Assembly: GCF_001440345.1 (NCBI RefSeq)
Contig: NZ_LJYX01000017.1
Span: forward strand, 372,001-436,000
Length of the DNA: 64,000 nt
Direction: 5' to 3'
From: Colwellia sp. TT2012
GTDB taxonomy: Bacteria > Pseudomonadota > Gammaproteobacteria > Enterobacterales > Alteromonadaceae
The notes under the pieces were generated by a model that had not been told where the DNA came from, searched no databases, and worked only from the letters and a program-made list of their open reading frames with translations. Position 1 is the stretch's first letter. Each line of letters starts with the position of its first letter. Positions 46,599 through 58,218 of this stretch are shown in pieces. The position numbers were made by a program, and so were the translations under genes.

Positions 46599-48590
46599 CT
46601 AACTTGCAGGCGTATCATCACTTGCTTTGCTAGTATCCGCTTTAACTGGGCTAGCTTTTTCATCCTCTTTAACTTGCTCTGGTTCGTCACTACTTGCTTC
46701 TTGCTCGGTAGTAGAATCACCTTTGTCTTTATTTGATTTTGAATTATCGCTATCTTTATCATCCCAGTCTGCTGGTGGGCGGACGGTAGTTCTCGCCATC
46801 AAATCATCAATTTGTAAAGCATCAATAGTTTCATACTTCATCAAACAATCTTTCATGGCATGAAGAATATCAATGTTCTCTTTCATTAAGTCTTCCGCAC
46901 GTTGATAGTTACGATTAATCACCGCTTTAATTTCTTCATCAATTAATTTAGCGGTTTCTGCTGACAAATGGAACGATTTAGACGAAGAACCACCTAAGAA
47001 AATTTCACCTTCTTCTTGAACAAACAACATTGGCCCTAACTTTTCAGATAAGCCCCATTGTGTCACCATTTTACGGGCAATGTCCGTCGCACGTTCGATA
47101 TCATTTGATGCACCCGTAGACACTTTATCACTACCGTAAATCAATTGTTCCGCAATACGACCACCGTACAATGAAGAAATATTACTTTCTAAGTGCTGTT
47201 TAGAATGACTAAATCTGTCTTGCTCTGGTAAGTACATAGTCACACCAAGAGCACGGCCACGAGGAATAATACTCACTTTATAAACCGGGTCATGATCAGG
47301 TACTAAACGACCAATTAAGGCATGTCCGGCTTCATGGTAGGCGGTCATTTCTTTTTCTGACTCACTCATTACCATAGACTTACGTTCTGAGCCCATCATG
47401 ATTTTGTCTTTGGCTGCATCAAATTCTTTCATACCAACAACACGGAGTGCTTTACGTGCGGCACCTAAAGCGGCTTCATTGACAAGGTTTGCCAAATCCG
47501 CACCCGAGAAACCAGGGGTGCCACGGGCGATTACTGAGGCTTTCACATCATCATTTAACGGCACTTTACGCATATGTACTTTAAGGATTTGTGCACGACC
47601 ACGAATATCAGGTAAACCAACCGTTACTTGACGGTCAAAACGACCTGGACGAAGTAATGCAGGGTCCAATATGTCTGGACGGTTAGTCGCGGCAATAACA
47701 ATAACGCCTTCGTTACCTTCAAAGCCATCCATTTCAACTAGCATTTGGTTTAATGTTTGTTCACGTTCATCATGACCACCACCTATACCAGAACCACGTT
47801 TTCTACCTACTGCATCAATTTCATCAATGAAAATAATACAAGGCGCTGCTTTTTTGGCCTGTTCAAACATGTCACGGACACGAGAGGCACCAACACCCAC
47901 AAACATTTCAACAAAATCAGAGCCTGAAATAGTAAAGAATGGCACTTTAGCTTCACCGGCAATGGCTTTTGCCAGTAAGGTTTTACCCGTACCCGGCTGA
48001 CCGACTAATAAGATACCAGAAGGAATACGGCCACCTAATTTTTGGAACCGCTCAGGCTCTCTTAAGTAATCAACCAATTCTTCAACTTCTGCTTTCGCTT
48101 CATCACAACCAGCAACATCAGCGAAAGTGGTTTTGATTTGCTCTTCACTTAATTGACGCGCTTTAGATTTACCAAATGACATAGCGCCTTTGCCACCGCC
48201 ACCTTGCATTTGACGCATAAAGAAAATCCACACACCTATAAGTAGGATCATGGGGAACCAAGAAACAAAAATAGTCGTTAGAAAACTTGTTTCTTCAGGT
48301 AATTTACCTTGGGCACGTACACCCTGTTTAACTAAGTCGTTAATTAAATCACGGTCATAGCCACCTGGTATAACGGTTTTATACTCTTCACCGCTACGTT
48401 TTTCACCCGTAATTACGCCATTTCGGTCAACATTCGCATCACGAATTTGTCCTTGACGTACATCCTGAATAAATCGAGTGTAATCCATTTGTTGCTCTTC
48501 TGTGGTACTCGGAGAAAAACTCTGAAATACACTCATCAAAACAACTGCAATAACTAACCATAAAATTAGATTTTTCGCCATATCGCTCAA
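46599..48590 (-). CDS. ftsH: ATP-dependent zinc metalloprotease FtsH
   Basis: 663 aa inner-membrane protease of the AAA family, responsible for membrane protein quality control. Two membrane helices (~8-25 and ~108-128), Walker A GQPGTGKT (~197), SRH region and the zinc site HEAGH (~420) are visible. The C-terminal tail from ~605 is long, acidic and serine-rich. Start: TTG at 48590 has GAGG upstream, while ATG three codons later (MAKNLILW) is the classic start; either is possible. Confidence 0.96.
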   Translation of the reverse strand: MSDMAKNLILWLVIAVVLMSVFQSFSPSTTEEQQMDYTRFIQDVRQGQIRDANVDRNGVITGEKRSGEEYKTVIPGGYDRDLINDLVKQGVRAQGKLPEETSFLTTIFVSWFPMILLIGVWIFFMRQMQGGGGKGAMSFGKSKARQLSEEQIKTTFADVAGCDEAKAEVEELVDYLREPERFQKLGGRIPSGILLVGQPGTGKTLLAKAIAGEAKVPFFTISGSDFVEMFVGVGASRVRDMFEQAKKAAPCIIFIDEIDAVGRKRGSGIGGGHDEREQTLNQMLVEMDGFEGNEGVIVIAATNRPDILDPALLRPGRFDRQVTVGLPDIRGRAQILKVHMRKVPLNDDVKASVIARGTPGFSGADLANLVNEAALGAARKALRVVGMKEFDAAKDKIMMGSERKSMVMSESEKEMTAYHEAGHALIGRLVPDHDPVYKVSIIPRGRALGVTMYLPEQDRFSHSKQHLESNISSLYGGRIAEQLIYGSDKVSTGASNDIERATDIARKMVTQWGLSEKLGPMLFVQEEGEIFLGGSSSKSFHLSAETAKLIDEEIKAVINRNYQRAEDLMKENIDILHAMKDCLMKYETIDALQIDDLMARTTVRPPADWDDKDSDNSKSNKDKGDSTTEQEASSDEPEQVKEDEKASPVKADTSKASDDTPAS

Positions 48591-48870
48591 CTTAATGACC
48601 TCTTGTGGTATTTAATATATTTATTAAAATAAAACTATACTAGTTTATTGTGCCTAATTTACTACAATTCAAGGCTTGTCGCTATTTACTTTAGTAGTAG
48701 GTAACAACTGGTTACATTAAACAGATAAAACATTTAATTTGCTAAGGGCTAGCTTAAAGCCTAATCGGTAAAAATGAAGGGCTTAGCCTGAGTAATAACA
48801 CTCAAGATGTTATTCTCCCTTATATTTCACCCTACGGCAATAAATAGCCTGCTAACCTTATATCAGCGCG

Positions 48871-49500
48871 TTAGCCCTTGTAACCTGTGCCAACAAGGTA
48901 CACTTCCCTTGAACGTGCTCGTGATGAATGCGGCTTACGGGCTTTAACCGTTTTAAAAACTGCCCTTATCGCTTTCATGTAATCTTCAAAACCTGCACCT
49001 TGGAAAACTTTCACCACGAAGGCACCATTGGTTTTTAATACCTGACTACACATATCTAACGCCAATTCGACTAAGTACATACTACGAGCAGAATCAGCAC
49101 TTTCATTGCCAGTCATATTAGCGGCCATGTCAGACATAACCACATCAATATTCTTGCCATTGATACGTGCTAATAAGGTTTCAAGAACATCCTCTTCTCT
49201 AAAGTCACCTTCGAGAAAATCAACACCGGCGATGGCATCCATAGGCAAAATATCACAGGCAATAACCTGGCCCTTATCACCAACCGCCTTGACTGCATAT
49301 TCTGACCAGCTACCTGGAGCCGCACCCAGGTCAACTACTTTCATACCGGGTTTAATCAATCTATCTTTGATATTGATTTCTTCCAATTTAAAAACAGCCC
49401 GTGAGCGTAAGCCTAAACGTTGCGCCTTTTTTACATATTCATCATCAAAGTGCTCATCTAACCAACGTTGACTGCTCGCTTTGTGTTTTTTATTTGCCAT
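48871..49500 (-). CDS. rlmE: 23S rRNA 2'-O-methyltransferase RlmE (FtsJ/RrmJ)
   Basis: 209 aa SAM-dependent enzyme methylating U2552 of 23S rRNA. The SAM site is [15 protein letters not shown] (~55-69) and the catalytic tetrad is Lys38, Asp124, Lys164, Glu199. Normal length. Upstream of ftsH on the same strand and divergent from yhbY, the conserved gene order. Confidence 0.96.
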   Translation of the reverse strand: MANKKHKASSQRWLDEHFDDEYVKKAQRLGLRSRAVFKLEEINIKDRLIKPGMKVVDLGAAPGSWSEYAVKAVGDKGQVIACDILPMDAIAGVDFLEGDFREEDVLETLLARINGKNIDVVMSDMAANMTGNESADSARSMYLVELALDMCSQVLKTNGAFVVKVFQGAGFEDYMKAIRAVFKTVKARKPHSSRARSREVYLVGTGYKG

Positions 49501-49812
49501 GTTTTTCTTGCTTCCAATACATTTAAACGCGTTAAGTTATATCACTATGAGTATTATATCATTCTGATAAGGCCGCTGCATGGATACAGCCGATTTAAAA
49601 AACACCGAGGGTATAGCAAGTGTCTCATTCAATATATCTTGAGCTATTATCCCGACCCTATCCGGCTAACCTAAGCATTCACTTCAAGCAATGCCTTGCC
49701 TTTAAGCCTTTTAATTCTTCCTCAGTAGGAAATAACTTAATAGACTTGGTATTACTCAGTAGATAAGGGTAAAATGGCGATAATTCAAGGCAACAGATAA
49801 CGAAATTTAGTA
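49501..49812. other. Divergent promoter region rlmE / yhbY
   Basis: About 310 bases with no gene. It must contain both promoters. A stretch ttggta (about 49747) followed at ~49769 by taaaat is a plausible but weak promoter for yhbY. Confidence 0.4.
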
Positions 49813-50109
49813 ATGAGCTTAAACAAAAAACAAATCCAACACCTTAAAGGAGTAGCACACTCTTTAAAACCAGTAGTATTATTGGGTAATAATGGCTTAA
49901 CAGAAGCGGTTGTCGCTGAAATAGATTATGCACTTAATCACCATGAATTGATTAAAGTAAAAATCCCGACCGAGGATAAAGAAAATAAGGCCTTAATCGT
50001 CGATGCTATTTGTCGTGAAACAAACTCGACACAAGTTCAAGTGATCGGTAAGACCCTAGTTATTTATCGCCAGAGTGCTGAGCAAAAAATTAGAATCCCT
50101 AAAATTTAA
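49813..50109 (+). CDS. yhbY: Ribosome assembly RNA-binding protein YhbY (CRM domain)
   Basis: 98 aa single CRM domain that binds pre-50S rRNA. The hallmark VLLGNNGLTEAVVAEIDYALNHHELIKVKI (positions ~28-57) contains the GxxG loop variant GNNG. Full length. Divergent from rlmE, as usual. Confidence 0.95.
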   Translation: MSLNKKQIQHLKGVAHSLKPVVLLGNNGLTEAVVAEIDYALNHHELIKVKIPTEDKENKALIVDAICRETNSTQVQVIGKTLVIYRQSAEQKIRIPKI

Positions 50110-50135
50110 TTTTACTCTTACTCAGCAATAGATAC

Positions 50136-50168
50136 ATAAAAAATGACAGCAATTGCTGTCATTTTTAT
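50136..50168 (+). terminator. Terminator of yhbY
   Basis: Stem aaatgacagcaattgctgtc (continuing attt) is a near-perfect palindrome followed by T5. Also usable for the convergent small gene. Confidence 0.85.
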
Positions 50169-50203
50169 TTATAGCAAGTAACTTAGCTTGCCTATAGATA
50201 ATT

Positions 50204-50416
50204 TTATTTTGACCCACCTTCCCCCTCATCAAGGCTATTTTCAAGAGAGGTTACCACTTTCTGAATGAGTTTGACTCGACCGGAATCAACCAAAGCTTTT
50301 CTTAATACATATTCAATTTGAGCATTAACGCTGCGCAACTCATCATCCGACCAACGTTGCATTGCGGCTAAAACCTCCGGATTAATCCTAAGTGGGAAGC
50401 TTTTTTTAGCGACCAT
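50204..50416 (-). CDS. Small Arc-like (ribbon-helix-helix) protein
   Basis: 70 aa. The start KKSFPLRINPEVLAAMQRWS and the helix LRSVNAQIEYVLRKAL fit the ribbon-helix-helix fold of Arc/MetJ-like DNA-binding proteins. SD AGGAAAG precedes the ATG. It is 24 bases downstream of the SPFH gene on the same strand, a pairing I believe is common in related bacteria; it may regulate that gene. Confidence 0.72.
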   Translation of the reverse strand: MVAKKSFPLRINPEVLAAMQRWSDDELRSVNAQIEYVLRKALVDSGRVKLIQKVVTSLENSLDEGEGGSK

Positions 50417-50440
50417 TATCTTTCCTATTTTGCCTAAGGT

Positions 50441-51284
50441 TTAATACAAACTACCCGTATTCACCACTGGCTGCGTGCTTTTATCACTACATAAGACCAC
50501 CAGTAAATTACTGACCATAGCAGCTTTTCGTTCTTCATCGAGCTCTACTATTTTCTTTTCTGATAATTGTGTCAGCGCCATCTCAACCATGCCTACAGCA
50601 CCATCAACGATCAAACGTCTAGCGGCAATAATGGCCGAGGCTTGTTGTCTTTGTAACATGGCATTGGCCATTTCTGGGGCATAGGCTAAATGGGTTATAC
50701 GGGCTTCATGAACCTAACACCCGCTTTACCTAAGCGCTGCTGTATTTCTATTTTTAAGGCTTCTGAAACTTCTTGTGGATGGCTACGTAGGGCAACGTCA
50801 TCACCTTCGTGTTGCTCATAAGGATAACTCGTCGCCATATTACGCAGTGCTGATTCACTTTGAATATTTACAAAGCTGATGTAATCATCCACTTCAAATA
50901 CCGCTTCAGCTGTATCATCTACCGACCAAACCACCACAGTTGCTATTTCAATCGGGTTACCATGACTATCATTAACCTTCATTTGGTTTGATTCGAAGTT
51001 ACGTATACGTAAGGAGATATTTGCCCGTTTAAAGAGAGGTATCGTCCAACGTAAACCATTGCTTTTAACCGAGCCAACATAACTACCAAAAAAAGTCACC
51101 ACTTTCGCTTGATTTGGTTGCACCATAAAAAACCTGGGCTTGCTGCCACCATAAGTATAAAGACGACTACGGTCAGCATTTCTATATTACCTGCTGCGGC
51201 TTGGCTAACAATAAAAGCGGCTGCTGCTAATAAAATAACAAAAACGCCATAGCCACTGATCGAAAAACCTATTTTCTCGTTCAT
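50441..51284 (-). pseudogene. SPFH/band-7 family protein, disrupted by two frameshifts
   Basis: Three consecutive frames together encode one protein of ~280 aa: a membrane N-terminus (51096-51284), an SPFH domain (50695-51126: QPNQAKVVTFFGSYVGSVK, TVVVWSVDDTAEAVFEV) and a helical C-terminus ([19 protein letters not shown], 50441-~50710). The first break is in a run of six T at 51127-51132 (a seventh T would restore GFFMVQPNQ). The second is near 50712-50716, where one missing G would restore [15 protein letters not shown]. Both are single-base losses, so the gene is either freshly inactivated or affected by sequence errors. SPFH proteins act as membrane scaffolds. Confidence 0.85.
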
Positions 51285-51403
51285 ACAAACTCCTGTTGAT
51301 ATGTAAAAATGATATCATTTTGATATCATTTTGATACCAAAATAACTACACCTATACTAAAAGTTTTGCAAGGTAATCGCTCAATAATCAAATAACGCAG
51401 ACA

Positions 51404-51437
51404 AAAAAGCCGCAAACATTACGTTTACGGCTTTTTA
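51404..51437 (-). terminator. Terminator downstream of greA
   Basis: Inverted repeat aaaaagccg ... cggctttttt with internal aaac/gttt pairing. Lies beyond the greA stop; sequence works on both strands. Confidence 0.85.
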
Positions 51438-51504
51438 TCTCAATCACTATGGCAGCAACACTGCGACAATAGTCATTTGTCATTGCATTTACCAGAGCGC
51501 GTTG

Positions 51505-51981
51505 CTAGATATGTTCAACCGAAATAATTTCATATTCAACCACACCGCCAGGTATCTTAATCTCAATTTCACTATCCACTTCTTTGCCAATTAAACCACG
51601 AGCAATCGGTGAGTTTAATGAAATACGGCCAGTTTTAAAGTCCGCCTCATCATCACCAACAATTTGGTAAGTCACTTCAACTTCCGTCTCAATATTCAAT
51701 AAGGTCACTGTCGTACCAAAAATAACCTTGCCATGGTTAGGTATTGACGTTACATCAATCACTTGGGCATTACACAAACGGCCTTCAATATCTTGTATAC
51801 GGCCTTCACAAAAACCCTGCTCTTCTTTAGCTGCATGGTATTCTGCATTTTCTTTTAAGTCGCCATGTTCACGGGCAGTAGCAATGTCTTTGACAATACG
51901 TGGGCGTTTTTCTGTTTTTAAAATTTTAAGCTCTGTTTGTAATTGCTCAGCACCACGAAGGGTCATTGGATATTTAATCAT
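51505..51981 (-). CDS. greA: Transcription elongation factor GreA
   Basis: 158 aa. Rescues backtracked RNA polymerase by stimulating transcript cleavage. N-terminal coiled coil begins [19 protein letters not shown] and carries the acidic tip region ([17 protein letters not shown], ~38-54); the C-terminal FKBP-like domain includes [19 protein letters not shown]. Normal length, downstream of carB as in relatives. Confidence 0.97.
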   Translation of the reverse strand: MIKYPMTLRGAEQLQTELKILKTEKRPRIVKDIATAREHGDLKENAEYHAAKEEQGFCEGRIQDIEGRLCNAQVIDVTSIPNHGKVIFGTTVTLLNIETEVEVTYQIVGDDEADFKTGRISLNSPIARGLIGKEVDSEIEIKIPGGVVEYEIISVEHI

Positions 51982-52003
51982 TATTATCTTCTCATTCTAA
52001 TAA

Positions 52004-52043
52004 TAAAGGTGGTTAACCCAATAAATAGGAGATAACCACCTTT
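52004..52043 (-). terminator. Hairpin between carB and greA
   Basis: Stem aaaggtggtta / taaccaccttt around an 18-base loop, between the carB stop and the greA start. The T-tract on the minus strand is weak, so it may only attenuate. Confidence 0.6.
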
Positions 52044-52087
52044 AAAAAAGTTTTAGATAAGCGTTAGCTTATTTCGGGAAAAACTAT

Positions 52088-55000
52088 TTAGAGCCTTTTG
52101 TGTAACTCTTGAATAGAGGTAACTTTATTTCTGTCATCAGCCGAATGTGACATACAGGTAGCAAAAGCCGCGTTTAAGGTGGTGGTATAAGCCACCTTAT
52201 AACGTAAGGCGCCACGACGCAATACTTTGGAATCTTCAATGGCTTTACGACCTTCCGTAGTATTGATGATGTAACTGTATTCGCTGTTTTTAATTCTATC
52301 TAGAATATGCGGACGCCCTTCATGCACTTTATTAACACGACGAACAGGAATACCTGCCTCACGTATAATAATTTCAGTGCCATGAGTTGCATCGATATCA
52401 TAACCTAAATCGACCATAATTCTAGCTAATTCTACTACGCGTTTCTTATCACTATCACGGACAGAAATTAACGCACGACCTGACTTAGGTACACTAACAC
52501 CCGCGCCTAAACTTGCTTTAGCGTAGGCTTCTTCAAACGTATCACCAACACCCATCACTTCACCGGTTGAGCGCATTTCTGGGCCAACGAGAGGATCGCT
52601 GCCATGGAACTTATCAAAAGGAATAACCACTTCTTTAACCGAGAAATACGGTGGAATAACTTCTTTGGTAATCCCTAGCTCTTTTAAGGTTTTACCCGCC
52701 ATTACCCGTGCGCCAATTTTAGCGAGTGGTACAGCCGTTGCTTTAGAAACAAAAGGTACGGTACGAGCCGCACGTGGGTTAACTTCAATTAAGTAAACCT
52801 TACCGTCTTTAACCGCCATTTGCGTATTCATTAAACCAACCACGCCTAATTCAAAGGCTAAAGCCGTTACTTGCTCACGCATAACATCTTGAATTTCTTG
52901 GCTTAAACTGTACGCTGGTAATGAACAAGCACTATCACCTGAGTGTACACCCGCTTGTTCAATATGTTGCATGATACCGCCAATGACTACGTCAGTGCCG
53001 TCACAAATCAGGTCAATATCAACTTCAATCGCATCATCAAGGAAGCGATCAAGTAATATTGGTGCATCATTAGAAACACTTACCGCTTCGGTCATATAAC
53101 GACGTAAATCTTCTAGGTCATAGACGATTTCCATGGCGCGACCACCCAGTACATACGATGGACGTACCACTAATGGGAAGCCTATACCTTCAGCTTTTGC
53201 CATGGCTTCCTCTACTGAGGTCACCGTGGCATTATCAGGTTGTAATAAACCTAAACGTTCAACCGCTTGTTGGAAACGTTCTCTGTCTTCTGCTCGGTCA
53301 ATAGCATCAGGTGAAGTACCGATAATAGGTACACCTGCCTCTTCAAGTGCTCGTGCCAATTTAAGCGGTGTTTGACCACCGTATTGCACGATAACACCTA
53401 TCGGTTTTTCAATACGGACAATTTCAAGGACATCTTCAAAGGTAATTGACTCGAAATATAGTCTATCTGAGGTATCGTAATCGGTAGAGACAGTTTCAGG
53501 GTTACAGTTAACCATAATGGTTTCATAACCGTCTTCACGAAGTGCTAATGCCGCGTGAACACAACAATAATCAAACTCAATACCTTGGCCAATACGGTTA
53601 GGACCGCCACCTAAAATCATGATTTTTTTATTATTCGTTGGCCTGGCTTCACATTCTTCATCATAAGTTGAATACATGTAAGCGGTATCAGAGCTAAACT
53701 CAGCCGCACAAGTATCCACACGTTTGTATACTGGGTAAATATTCGCCGCGTGACGTTTTTTACGCACTTCGGCTTCAGAGACACCAATCAAGTCAGCTAA
53801 ACGAGAATCGGCAAAACCTTTACGCTTAAGTTTACGTAAGTATTCTGGGGTTAAATTAGTTAAACCACCATCAGCGACTTTGGCTTCATCAATAATAATG
53901 TCTTCAATTTGAACGAGGAACCAACGGTCAACCTTGGTCAAATTATAAACTTCATCAACCGTTAAACCTAAACGGAAAGCATCTCCTATATACCAAATTC
54001 GGTCAGCGCCCGCTTCTTGCAATTCATGCATAATTTTGGTTTTGGCGCCTGGCTGAGTCACATCGACAATCGAATCAAAGCCATTAACACCAACTTCTAA
54101 ACCGCGTAATGCTTTTTGCATTGATTCTTGCATGTTACGGCCAATCGCCATCACTTCACCAACCGATTTCATTTGTGTGGTTAGACGGTCTTCACAACCG
54201 GCAAATTTTTCAAAGTTAAAACGTGGGATCTTAGTAACGACATAATCAATGGTGGGTTCAAATGATGCAGGGGTTTTACCACCGGTGATATCATTGGTTA
54301 GTTCATCTAGGGTATAACCTATCGCTAATTTGGCGGCAATTTTAGCTATCGGGAAGCCCGTTGCTTTTGATGCTAATGCCGACGAGCGTGAGACACGTGG
54401 GTTCATCTCAATGATTACCATACGGCCAGTATCAGGACAAATACCAAATTGTACGTTTGAGCCACCTGTTTCCACGCCAATTTCACGCAGTACTGCCAGT
54501 GAGGCATTACGCATGATTTGGTATTCTTTATCGGTTAACGTTTGCGCAGGCGCAACTGTGATTGAATCGCCAGTATGAATGCCCATAGGATCGAAGTTTT
54601 CAATCGAACAAACAATGATACAATTATCATTTTTGTCACGAACCACTTCCATTTCATATTCTTTCCAACCAATCAAAGATTCATCAATCAATAATTCAGT
54701 GGTGGGTGATAAGTCTAAACCTCGGGTACAGATTTCCTCAAATTCTTCGGTGTTATACGCGATACCACCACCTGAACCACCCATAGTGAATGACGGGCGA
54801 ATAATACAAGGAAAGCCTAAATGCTTAACCGCTTCATGCGCTTCTTCAATGGTATGAACAATTTCAGCACGCGGTGTATCTAAACCAATGGCTTTCATTG
54901 CTTTATCAAAACGACTTCTGTTCTCTGCTTTATCAATAGCATCGGCTGTTGCGCCGATCATTTCAACATTAAACTCTTTTAATACACCCTTGGCTTCAAG

Positions 55001-55303
55001 TTCTAAAGCACAGTTTAATGCGGTTTGGCCACCCATAGTCGGTAATAGTGCACAAGGACGTTCTTTTTCAATGATTTTACGTACTACTTCCCAATGAATA
55101 GGCTCGATGTAAGTGGCATCGGCCATTTCTGGATCAGTCATAATTGTTGCAGGGTTAGAGTTAACTAAAATAACTCGGTAACCTTCTTCACGTAATGCTT
55201 TACATGCTTGCGCGCCAGAGTAATCGAACTCACAGGCTTGACCAATAACAATTGGTCCAGCACCTAAGATCAAGATACTTTTTATATCGGTACGTTTTCC
55301 CAT
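52088..55303 (-). CDS. carB: Carbamoyl-phosphate synthase large subunit
   Basis: 1071 aa. Makes carbamoyl phosphate for arginine and pyrimidines from bicarbonate, ATP and ammonia channelled from CarA. Two homologous ATP-grasp halves are seen ([20 protein letters not shown] at ~11 and [20 protein letters not shown] at ~559), plus the C-terminal MGS-like allosteric domain (~940-1071). Complete. Separated from carA by 32 bases. Confidence 0.98.
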   Translation of the reverse strand: MGKRTDIKSILILGAGPIVIGQACEFDYSGAQACKALREEGYRVILVNSNPATIMTDPEMADATYIEPIHWEVVRKIIEKERPCALLPTMGGQTALNCALELEAKGVLKEFNVEMIGATADAIDKAENRSRFDKAMKAIGLDTPRAEIVHTIEEAHEAVKHLGFPCIIRPSFTMGGSGGGIAYNTEEFEEICTRGLDLSPTTELLIDESLIGWKEYEMEVVRDKNDNCIIVCSIENFDPMGIHTGDSITVAPAQTLTDKEYQIMRNASLAVLREIGVETGGSNVQFGICPDTGRMVIIEMNPRVSRSSALASKATGFPIAKIAAKLAIGYTLDELTNDITGGKTPASFEPTIDYVVTKIPRFNFEKFAGCEDRLTTQMKSVGEVMAIGRNMQESMQKALRGLEVGVNGFDSIVDVTQPGAKTKIMHELQEAGADRIWYIGDAFRLGLTVDEVYNLTKVDRWFLVQIEDIIIDEAKVADGGLTNLTPEYLRKLKRKGFADSRLADLIGVSEAEVRKKRHAANIYPVYKRVDTCAAEFSSDTAYMYSTYDEECEARPTNNKKIMILGGGPNRIGQGIEFDYCCVHAALALREDGYETIMVNCNPETVSTDYDTSDRLYFESITFEDVLEIVRIEKPIGVIVQYGGQTPLKLARALEEAGVPIIGTSPDAIDRAEDRERFQQAVERLGLLQPDNATVTSVEEAMAKAEGIGFPLVVRPSYVLGGRAMEIVYDLEDLRRYMTEAVSVSNDAPILLDRFLDDAIEVDIDLICDGTDVVIGGIMQHIEQAGVHSGDSACSLPAYSLSQEIQDVMREQVTALAFELGVVGLMNTQMAVKDGKVYLIEVNPRAARTVPFVSKATAVPLAKIGARVMAGKTLKELGITKEVIPPYFSVKEVVIPFDKFHGSDPLVGPEMRSTGEVMGVGDTFEEAYAKASLGAGVSVPKSGRALISVRDSDKKRVVELARIMVDLGYDIDATHGTEIIIREAGIPVRRVNKVHEGRPHILDRIKNSEYSYIINTTEGRKAIEDSKVLRRGALRYKVAYTTTLNAAFATCMSHSADDRNKVTSIQELHKRL

Positions 55304-55335
55304 TTTTTTTCTCTCTTATCTTTCTCTAGGCTGAA

Positions 55336-56502
55336 TTATTTAGCGTTTTTATAAATTTTGATCAAGTCAATAAAGTGATCAAATAACGGCGCGGCATCTG
55401 TTGGCCCTGGGCTAGCTTCTGGATGACCTTGGAAGCTAAACGCTGGTTTATCGGTGCGATGAATGCCTTGTAAAGAACCATCAAATAAAGACTTATGAGT
55501 GATTTTTAAATTACTAGGTAAACTGTCTTCATCAACGGCAAAGCCATGATTTTGTGAAGTGATCATGACCACGTCTCGAGCGAAGTCTTTCACTGGATGG
55601 TTCGCACCATGATGACCGAACTTCATTTTAATTGTTTTAGCGCCACTGGCTAAACCAAGCAATTGATGACCTAAACAAATACCAAACACGGGAATTTCTG
55701 TTTCAAGGAAAGCTTTAATTGCCTTGATAGCATAGTCACATGGCTCTGGATCACCTGGACCATTAGATAAGAAGATACCATCGGGCTTCATGGCAAGTAC
55801 TTCGCTGGCCGGTGTTTGTGCGGGTACCACAGTTAATTTACAACCACGGTCAACTAACATGCGTAAGATATTTCTTTTCGCGCCAAAATCGTAAGCGACA
55901 ACATGAAACTCAACTTTTTCTGGTTTAGTAAAACCAGTACCGCCGTCTTTACCACCGGTAAGTGACCAACTACCTTCCGTCCACTCATATTGTTCTTTCG
56001 TTGAAACCACTTTGGCTAAATCCATACCTTTAAGACCTGGAAATGCTTTTGCTTGGGAAAGTGCCGCCGCTTGTTGGCTATCGTCGTTAACATCATCAAG
56101 TGTTAAGATACAGCCATTTTGAGCGCCTTTCTCTCGTAAAATACGCGTTAATTTACGGGTATCAATCTCAGCGATGCCTAAGATGTTGTTAGCAATTAAA
56201 TAATCACTTAAATTCTGTTCATTTCGAAAGTTACTAGCCATTAAAGGCAAGTCGCGAATAACCAGACCTTTAGCAACAATGCTATCAGACTCTTTATCTT
56301 CGCTATTAGTACCGGTATTACCTATATGTGGGTAAGTCAGGGTAATAATTTGCTCTGCATAGGATGGATCGGTAAGAATTTCCTGATAACCTGTCATTGC
56401 GGTGTTAAAAACCACCTCACCAACAGCCGACCCTTGTGCACCAATTGCGATGCCTTTAAAAACAGTGCCGTCTTCAAGCACTAAAATAGCAGATGTAGCC
56501 AA
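55336..56502 (-). CDS. carA: Carbamoyl-phosphate synthase small subunit
   Basis: 388 aa glutamine amidotransferase subunit. The nucleophile Cys lies in [11 protein letters not shown] and the His/Glu pair in [10 protein letters not shown] place the start at TTG 56502 because a perfect GGAGG lies 5 bases upstream and the protein then begins [15 protein letters not shown], as in the family; the open frame extends 20 codons further but those residues look non-coding. Operon carA-carB. Confidence 0.95.
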   Translation of the reverse strand: MATSAILVLEDGTVFKGIAIGAQGSAVGEVVFNTAMTGYQEILTDPSYAEQIITLTYPHIGNTGTNSEDKESDSIVAKGLVIRDLPLMASNFRNEQNLSDYLIANNILGIAEIDTRKLTRILREKGAQNGCILTLDDVNDDSQQAAALSQAKAFPGLKGMDLAKVVSTKEQYEWTEGSWSLTGGKDGGTGFTKPEKVEFHVVAYDFGAKRNILRMLVDRGCKLTVVPAQTPASEVLAMKPDGIFLSNGPGDPEPCDYAIKAIKAFLETEIPVFGICLGHQLLGLASGAKTIKMKFGHHGANHPVKDFARDVVMITSQNHGFAVDEDSLPSNLKITHKSLFDGSLQGIHRTDKPAFSFQGHPEASPGPTDAAPLFDHFIDLIKIYKNAK

Positions 56503-56582
56503 TGTAACCTCCAAAGAAGAAATAAACGTAAACGCGCATGTAACAGCAAGAGCTCCGTGCAATTGCCCAATACTTCCTGTAC

Positions 56583-56625
56583 AAAAAAAGATGTCAAAAG
56601 CAGACTTTTCGCTAAACTTTTGACA
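56583..56625 (-). promoter_or_regulatory. Terminator-like hairpin in the carA leader
   Basis: On the minus strand tgtcaaaag pairs with cttttgaca (stem 9 bp, loop 16) and is followed by atctttttttg. It starts only a few bases after the predicted transcription start and lies ~80 bases before the carA start codon. Could be a leader attenuator or a 5' stabilising hairpin. Confidence 0.45.
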
Positions 56626-56635
56626 AAATCCACTT

Positions 56636-56664
56636 ATTTTACGCTTGTGTTCTAGTTTCGTCTA
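56636..56664 (-). promoter_or_regulatory. Predicted sigma-70 promoter of carAB
   Basis: -35 tagacg (56664-56659) and -10 taaaat (56641-56636) with a 17-base spacer, 4/6 and 5/6 matches. Correctly placed upstream of carA. Confidence 0.45.
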
Positions 56665-56777
56665 GTAATAAATCGTAAAAACTCAGTCTTTTCTAGGTTT
56701 TCCTAGCATTTAATAGTCAAAGGGCTAAAAAGACACCTTATCTCTGATAAAGTAGGGCTAATGCCTAGATATTAATA

Positions 56778-57584
56778 TTAATCTTTTAAACCCAGTACGT
56801 CTTGCATATCATAAAAACCTGCCTCGGCATCTTGTAACCAAAACGCTGCACGCATAGCCCCTAGCGCAAATGTCATACGAGAACTTGCTTTATGGGTAAT
56901 TTCAAGACGTTCACCAAGATCGGCAAAAATGACGGTATGTTCACCAACAATATCACCGGCTCTAATGGTGGCAAAACCAATGGTTTCTCTATCCCTTTCA
57001 CCGGTAATACCTTCACGGCCATAAACAGCTACTTTATTTAAATCACGTCCAAGGGTCTCAGCTATCACTTGCCCCATTTTCACCGCAGTGCCCGATGGTG
57101 CATCTTTCTTGAATCTATGATGTGCCTCAAAAATTTCAATATCAGTATAGTCGCCAATTGCTTTCGCGGTGATTTGTAACAACTTAAACATTAAATTAAC
57201 ACCAACACTGGTATTAGGCGCTAAAATTACTGGCATGGTTTTACCCGCTTGTTCAATAACTTGAACTTGCTCAGCAGAAAACCCCGTAGTACCGATAACT
57301 AAAGATTTTTTATTTTTATTACACCAAATAATATTTTCTAAACTGGTTGCTATCGAAGTGAAATCAATAAAAACATCGGCATCAACCAGTTGTGATAATT
57401 GTGTTGAGGTTTTAATACCGATTGCGCCAATTCCCGCCAACTCGCCTAAATCAAAATCGACAAAAGATGAACTAGTACGGACGCTGCCACCAACCAATTC
57501 AATACTTGCATGTTCATGAGCTGCCTGAATTAAATCACGGCCCATACGACCACTGCACCCTAAAATAGCTACTTTTACTTTCAT
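56778..57584 (-). CDS. dapB: 4-hydroxy-tetrahydrodipicolinate reductase
   Basis: 268 aa lysine/diaminopimelate pathway enzyme. NAD(P)-binding loop [10 protein letters not shown] (~8-17) and the catalytic block [15 protein letters not shown] with the His/Lys pair are visible. I use ATG 57584 (MKVKVAILG), the family start; the frame extends 10 codons upstream to a GTG. Upstream of carA, as in many gammaproteobacteria. Confidence 0.96.
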   Translation of the reverse strand: MKVKVAILGCSGRMGRDLIQAAHEHASIELVGGSVRTSSSFVDFDLGELAGIGAIGIKTSTQLSQLVDADVFIDFTSIATSLENIIWCNKNKKSLVIGTTGFSAEQVQVIEQAGKTMPVILAPNTSVGVNLMFKLLQITAKAIGDYTDIEIFEAHHRFKKDAPSGTAVKMGQVIAETLGRDLNKVAVYGREGITGERDRETIGFATIRAGDIVGEHTVIFADLGERLEITHKASSRMTFALGAMRAAFWLQDAEAGFYDMQDVLGLKD

Positions 57585-57689
57585 ATTTTTCTCTATTATT
57601 TTGGAGGAAATCACGGAAAACCGCCAATAAATGTTAATTGAATGGTGACTAGCTACTTAGTTAAACGCGCTATTCACTGCTTAGCGATA

Positions 57690-58109
57690 TCACCAAGAAA
57701 GTGGCTCCGCTAAGGTTAACGAGCTGTCAAGTTCATGAGAAACAACATTCACTATTTTCAAGGTACCCTCATGGTCTAACACATGATAAATAGCAGCAAA
57801 GTCGGCAAATACTTGCCCCTGCCCATCGATAAAGTCCCAATCTATACACACTAAATATAACTGTTTACTCACTTGCATAAAAGAAGCTTGCTTGGCAATA
57901 ATATTACTGGTACTGGCATCTTTGAGTTGAGTAAAAATAGTAGCGAATTCTTGCTGGCAATCTGCTTGACTGGCGAGCAGTACTATTTTATCAGGTGTAT
58001 TTAGTGTGCATGGTAAGTGATAACAACGGCTCACCCCTTCAATATCATATTGAAGAAAGGCACTTTGATAGTTTTTAAAGAGCTGCTGTAATCTGATATC
58101 AATCTGCAT
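57690..58109 (-). CDS. SnoaL/NTF2-like hypothetical protein
   Basis: 139 aa. The opening helix LQQLFKNYQSAFLQYDIEGV followed by CYHLPCTLNTPD and later strands (QLYLVCIDWDFIDGQGQVFADFAA) resembles the NTF2/SnoaL cone fold. No catalytic residues can be assigned. A GGGAGAG SD precedes the ATG. Lies between fklB and dapB on the same strand. Confidence 0.65.
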   Translation of the reverse strand: MQIDIRLQQLFKNYQSAFLQYDIEGVSRCYHLPCTLNTPDKIVLLASQADCQQEFATIFTQLKDASTSNIIAKQASFMQVSKQLYLVCIDWDFIDGQGQVFADFAAIYHVLDHEGTLKIVNVVSHELDSSLTLAEPLSW

Positions 58110-58174
58110 AAAAACTTACTCTCCCTTACTGGTTAAAATTAACGAAATCGTGTTGCTGCAACTTGTTTTAGCTT

Positions 58175-58200
58175 AAAAAAAAGCCCTCAATAGAGGGCTT
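58175..58200 (-). terminator. Terminator of fklB
   Basis: Stem aagccctc / gagggctt with a 4-base loop and T8 on the minus strand, ~20 bases after the fklB stop. Confidence 0.92.
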
Positions 58201-58218
58201 AATCATTATTGTTGTTAA

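Noticed and set aside
56503-56562. Longer N-terminus for CarA (20 extra residues)
   Set aside because: The TTG at 56502 has an ideal GGAGG and gives the family N-terminus; the extra residues have no family match.
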